DNA from: Liolophura sinensis
Taxonomy: Eukaryota > Mollusca > Polyplacophora > Chitonida > Chitonidae
Assembly (NCBI RefSeq): GCF_032854445.1
Contig: NC_088305.1
Coordinates: 21,054,955 to 21,118,954, forward strand
Length of the DNA: 64,000 nucleotides
Reading direction: 5' to 3'
In this document: piece by piece, positions 60,201 through 64,000 of the stretch
Position numbering within the stretch: the stretch's first letter is position 1
Layout of the letters: every line of letters starts with the position of its first letter
Program-made: the position numbers and the translations under genes
Notes under the pieces: model-generated
Seen by the model: only the letters and a program-made list of their open reading frames with translations
Told to the model about the DNA's origin: nothing
Database searches by the model: none

Positions 60201-62246
60201 GCCTGGAAATAGTTTCGAACAAGAAAAGCAGTTTTTCTTAAGATTGGACGGTAACAGGCCTAAATCTGGCCTGAATATGGTTATAAAACTGACAGGTTAA
60301 GTCAAATATTACATAAACGTAGTGGGTGTATACTGCCGTATTTAAAGTGAACATAAGTCAGCCACTAAAGCTGAGTTAATTAATAAAGAAGTATTCCAGA
60401 AATGTTCTAAAAATATTTTGACCTTGCCACTCATTTGGTGACGCCATTTTGTCATGTTAAGCTATCTAGAGTGACGTAACAAAACCTAGGAGCTCTCCTG
60501 TGCCCTCGGTATTAAACAATGTGACAATGAGAAAATACAAACAAAAACGCCTTCTACCCAACCAAAAGAGTATCAGCTCTGTTCCGTGTTTAAAAGGCCC
60601 GATGTTTCTATTAGTTTGGCGGACGGTTATAGCGGACAAAAGCGTCGTATTTTAGCAGTCATGCTCGTCCTTGTCGTGAATGGGTGTAAGTATTTGGCCT
60701 ATCTGGCTGTTCCGACTTCAGGGAATTTACCGAACATAGTAGGACCTTCTCATTGATGACAGACTCTTTCATTCAGATTTTTGGAACACGCTTTCGTAAT
60801 AAATCTGACTTTGTTAAGGATAAATAATGCAACGCCACAAAAGTTTTTTTTTTCAAGCAATGACTCTCCCGAGGGGGTGTGGTCAAAAATGCATCAGCAT
60901 AATACTTAAATTTACAGCAAAATCCAATTTATTGCATCGATATCTGTCTATCCACTATAAGAAACCACACTGACAATCAAAGCTAACAAGTTTTTTGACG
61001 TGACAGGCAATTATGACGTGACACTTTCAGCGCTAGTGATTGGCCAAGTTCATAAGGGTTTCTACAACATGGCTACCCGGAGTGAATCGTCCCCCAGTGC
61101 CATATTCACAATACTGAACTTCATCTTCTCGGCTATGGAAACTTTTTCGAATTTTTAAAACATTTTCCCGCGATAACTACGCCTTATATCATTCTTTCTA
61201 TGTATATTGAGTGGCAGACTTTATGTTCACGTTAACAGTTAGAGTAAAAACCTTGGCTGGATTAAACTAACAAGAAGCCATATTTTACCGGTTACGTATG
61301 ATCATTTGTCAGCTATCACAAAAGGGTCGTTGCCCTCGTTCTCCTCTCTATAATGTAGCATTCTGTATTCACTTGCCTGATAATAGACTTAGAAAAAGCT
61401 TTTGAACAACTGGACTCCCACGTGCACGTATATATGGACCGGTCAGTATTGGTCTAGGATCGGATGTGATACACATATACATATTTATGAATTACAATAT
61501 ACGATATACATATTATATTCGCGTGGCCAGTGACTTAATAAATGGTGTTTGTATTGATATGCAACGATTTGAGTCTCACACTCGTTTTGTCTGTTCCAGT
61601 GTGGGTATTCAGGACATTGTATTCTGCAGCTGTGCTTAGAATAAAATACTTGCTACAGAAAATAAAAAGTGGTTCAAGCAAAACTTTAGTTGAACCAATA
61701 TAGTCTCACATTGATTATAGAGGCTATACACGAGATTTGTGGCAATAATTCTATATTCTCTAATCAAAGGAAATTTTCCGTATTTCCCAAAAATAGCTGG
61801 AATTTTTGATTTCAATAAATATCATGCAGACTGGAAACCGTATCTGTACGTTTTATATTGCTGAAATAATTCTAGACTTTGAACTATGTATAATGCGACC
61901 CACTTTATAAATTTTAGAAAGTTTGTTACCATGTACGGACGAGGCTGATACCTTAATACTTGGATGGTAAAAGATTACTATCCGCAAAAAAAGTTCGATA
62001 GAATGTACCCTGATCGATCTTATTTTTCTTTGCCAAAAATCTCCGGTATAGCCCCTTAAACTGCTATCCGCTAAATGCTAAATATTTGTATACATTATGC
62101 AAGTTCCTTACTAAAATAGTACAAATGCAAATGTCGAGAGCTCGAATCCAGCCGTTGTTGGTTAAACTGGGTGCCTGGCAATATGAAGTTGTTTCCTCTG
62201 TGATTTGTCCAATTTTCTCACCTAACAAACCAAACCGCCGTAATGC
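60201..62246. other. Mostly unassigned apart from repeat D remnant
   Basis: AT-rich single-copy-looking sequence; no credible exon. Confidence 0.35.
61205..61345 (-). repeat. Dispersed repeat D, reverse degraded copy
   Basis: GTTACGTATGATCATTTGTC and AGCTATCACAAAAGGGTCGT correspond to the reversed left part of repeat D. Confidence 0.5.
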
Positions 62247-62554
62247 GCACTCTCTTAGCACTTAAGTGTTACGTTTAACACTGTAAAGATCACGAGAAGT
62301 GAGTGCCCTTATGAGGGTTACATGTATCTATCCAGCTTTATTAAGAGTTAATTCCAACTAAATTTTGTTAAACACTTTTTCAAGTGTTGAATTAAGGTGC
62401 TGATTAACCAACATTTAATGAAGTTGGAATGTGAACATTTTGAAGAGTGTTAAAACACTAACCCTTTATAAAAACGGACAGATAACTCTTATAAGTGCAG
62501 TCACCGTTCATAATGTTTACAGGTTTAAATGTAACACTTTAGTCTTAAGAGTGC
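62247..62554. mobile_element. MITE family 2, 308 bp with ~40-bp terminal inverted repeats
   Basis: Left end GCACTCTCTTAGCACTTAAG then TGTTACGTTTAACACTG; reversed right end GCACTCTTAAGACTAAAGTG then TTACATTTAAACCTG. Interior is rich in AACACT/AGTGTT. No coding capacity; target duplication unclear. Confidence 0.75.
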
Positions 62555-62589
62555 ATGTCTGTTGGTTGTTGGTGAACGGCGAGATGCTA

Positions 62590-62950
62590 TGAAGTAGCGA
62601 TATATTCTTGGAAAGGCCGTAATATACCAGTCAAATAAATAAAAATATTTTTTAGTTTTATGTATTTATTTAATTGTTCTGTAATACCACACTGAAGAAA
62701 TTTTCTCTTATGCGATGGGGGTCAGCTTTATGGATGGAGCCCATCGGAATGCTCGACGTAAACTGCCGTGGAGGAAAGTGAAGTGCCCGACATAAACCGC
62801 CGTGGAGGAAACCAGAATGCCCGGCCTACTCCGTCGTGGAGGAAACCGAGATGCCCGGCCTACCCGGGCGTGAACCGCTGACCTTTGGTAAGTTACTGGC
62901 GATGTTTCCCACGCTTGACGCACTCATAACCACACAGTATGCGTGGAAGA
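62590..62950 (-). mobile_element. SINE remnants with an internal ~40-bp triplication
   Basis: 62590-62645 carries a plus-strand SINE tail (CCAGTCAAATAAATAAAAAT). From 62655 a reversed SINE-like element runs GTCAGCTTTATGGATGG to GACCTTTGGTAAGTTACTGG. Within it, 62748-62870 is three imperfect copies of a ~40-bp unit containing CCGTCGTGGAGGAAACC. Confidence 0.5.
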
Positions 62951-62984
62951 CAAGCTGTCTTCTACGAACCCGTCGTAGACCGCT

Positions 62985-63815
62985 TATTATATACCACCAT
63001 GGCAGTAAAAGCGGGGGATTATATATCACCATGGCACCACAAACAGTAAAGGCGGAAGATTATATATCATCGTTGCACCACAAACATTAAATGCGGGGGA
63101 TTATATATCACCATGGCACCACAAACAGTAAAGGCGGAGGATTATATATCATCGTTGCACCACAAACATTAAATGCGGGGGATTATATATCACCGTGGCA
63201 CCACAAACAGTAAAAGTGGGGGATTATATATCACCGTGGCACCACAAACAGTAAAAGCGGGGGATTATATATCACTGTGGCATCACAAACAGTAAAAGCG
63301 GAGGATTATATATCACTGTGGCACCACAAACAGTAAAGGCGGAGGATTACATATCACTGTGGCACCACAAACAGTAAAAGCGGAGGATTATATATCACCG
63401 TGGCACCACAAACAGTAAAAGCGGAGGATTATATATCACTGTGGCACCACAAACAGTAAAAGTGGGGGATTATATATCACCGTGGCACCACAAACAGTAA
63501 AAGCGGAGGATTATATATCACCGTGGCACCACAAACAGTAAAAGCGGAGGATTACATATCACTGTGGCACCACAAACAGTAAAAGTGGGGGATTACATAT
63601 CACTGTGGCACCACAAACAGTAAAGGCGGAGGATTACATATCACTGTGGCACCACAAACAGTAAAAGTGGAGGATTATATATCACCGTGGCACCACAAAC
63701 AGTAAAAGCGGAGGATTATATATCACCGTGGCACCACAAACAGTAAAAGCGGAGGATTACATATCACTGTGGCACCACAAACAGTAAAAGCGGAGGATTA
63801 TATATCACCATACAT
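62985..63815. repeat. 41-bp minisatellite, about 20 units
   Basis: Unit contains ACCACAAACAGTAAAAGCGG and ATTATATATCACCGTGGC; spacing of 41 checked at 63241 and 63282. Later units are more uniform. Confidence 0.94.
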
Positions 63816-64000
63816 CACCGTTTTTCACCGACTACAGTAGAAAAACGCTTACATCTGACCTTCATGTGCGATGCACTTATCTAGGGCCAATATATAAAGT
63901 ATTTTGCAAAATACCAGCAGGTTCAAACTATGCATCCAACGGACCAACATTTTAAGGCAAACATACTTATGCATCACATTTTCTCCTGTCTTTTAAGGTA

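Overview
The window looks like gene-poor, repeat-rich nuclear DNA from a lophotrochozoan animal, most probably a mollusc. Three things point there: two bursicon-type neurohormone genes with intron/exon structure, many copies of tRNA-derived SINEs whose 3' end (TTGAGTACGGCGTAAAACAC followed by AATA repeats) I associate with molluscan genomes, and abundant minisatellites with AT-rich non-coding DNA. No bacterial-style operons, rRNA, CRISPR or transposase genes were recognised.

Only two loci can be assigned a function. On the minus strand at 19060-19296 lies the first coding exon of a bursicon beta (partner of bursicon) gene: signal peptide, the first four cysteines and a clean splice donor. Its remaining exon(s) were not found and may lie left of the window. 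On the plus strand at 56599-57069 lies a bursicon alpha gene whose signal peptide and complete 11-cysteine knot sit in one exon. The genes are divergent (5' ends facing), about 37 kb apart, and each has a splice acceptor just before its ATG, implying an upstream 5'UTR exon. In arthropods the two subunits form the heterodimer that activates the receptor LGR2/rickets, so this is a physically linked hormone-subunit pair.

Layout: 0-19 kb is minisatellites (44, 36, ~45 and 46 bp units) plus SINE copies. 19-21.7 kb is the beta exon followed at once by a 48-bp minisatellite of about 48 units lying in the inferred 5' intron of that gene; it keeps several long frames open on both strands, which I treat as artefacts. 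22-27 kb holds a block with a double CRE motif, a TA-flanked MITE, a 22-bp minisatellite and a second small array of the 48-bp unit. 27-38 kb holds further minisatellites, (CATA)n, (GT)n and a SINE with target-site duplication. 38-56 kb is mainly decayed dispersed repeats, foldback-like elements and SINEs, including one with an internal insertion. 56-58.4 kb holds the alpha gene and a second copy of the double-CRE block. 58.4-64 kb is unassigned DNA, one 308-bp MITE and a 41-bp minisatellite near the right edge.

All coordinates of repeats are by-eye boundaries and may be off by some tens of bases; no alignment or database search was run.
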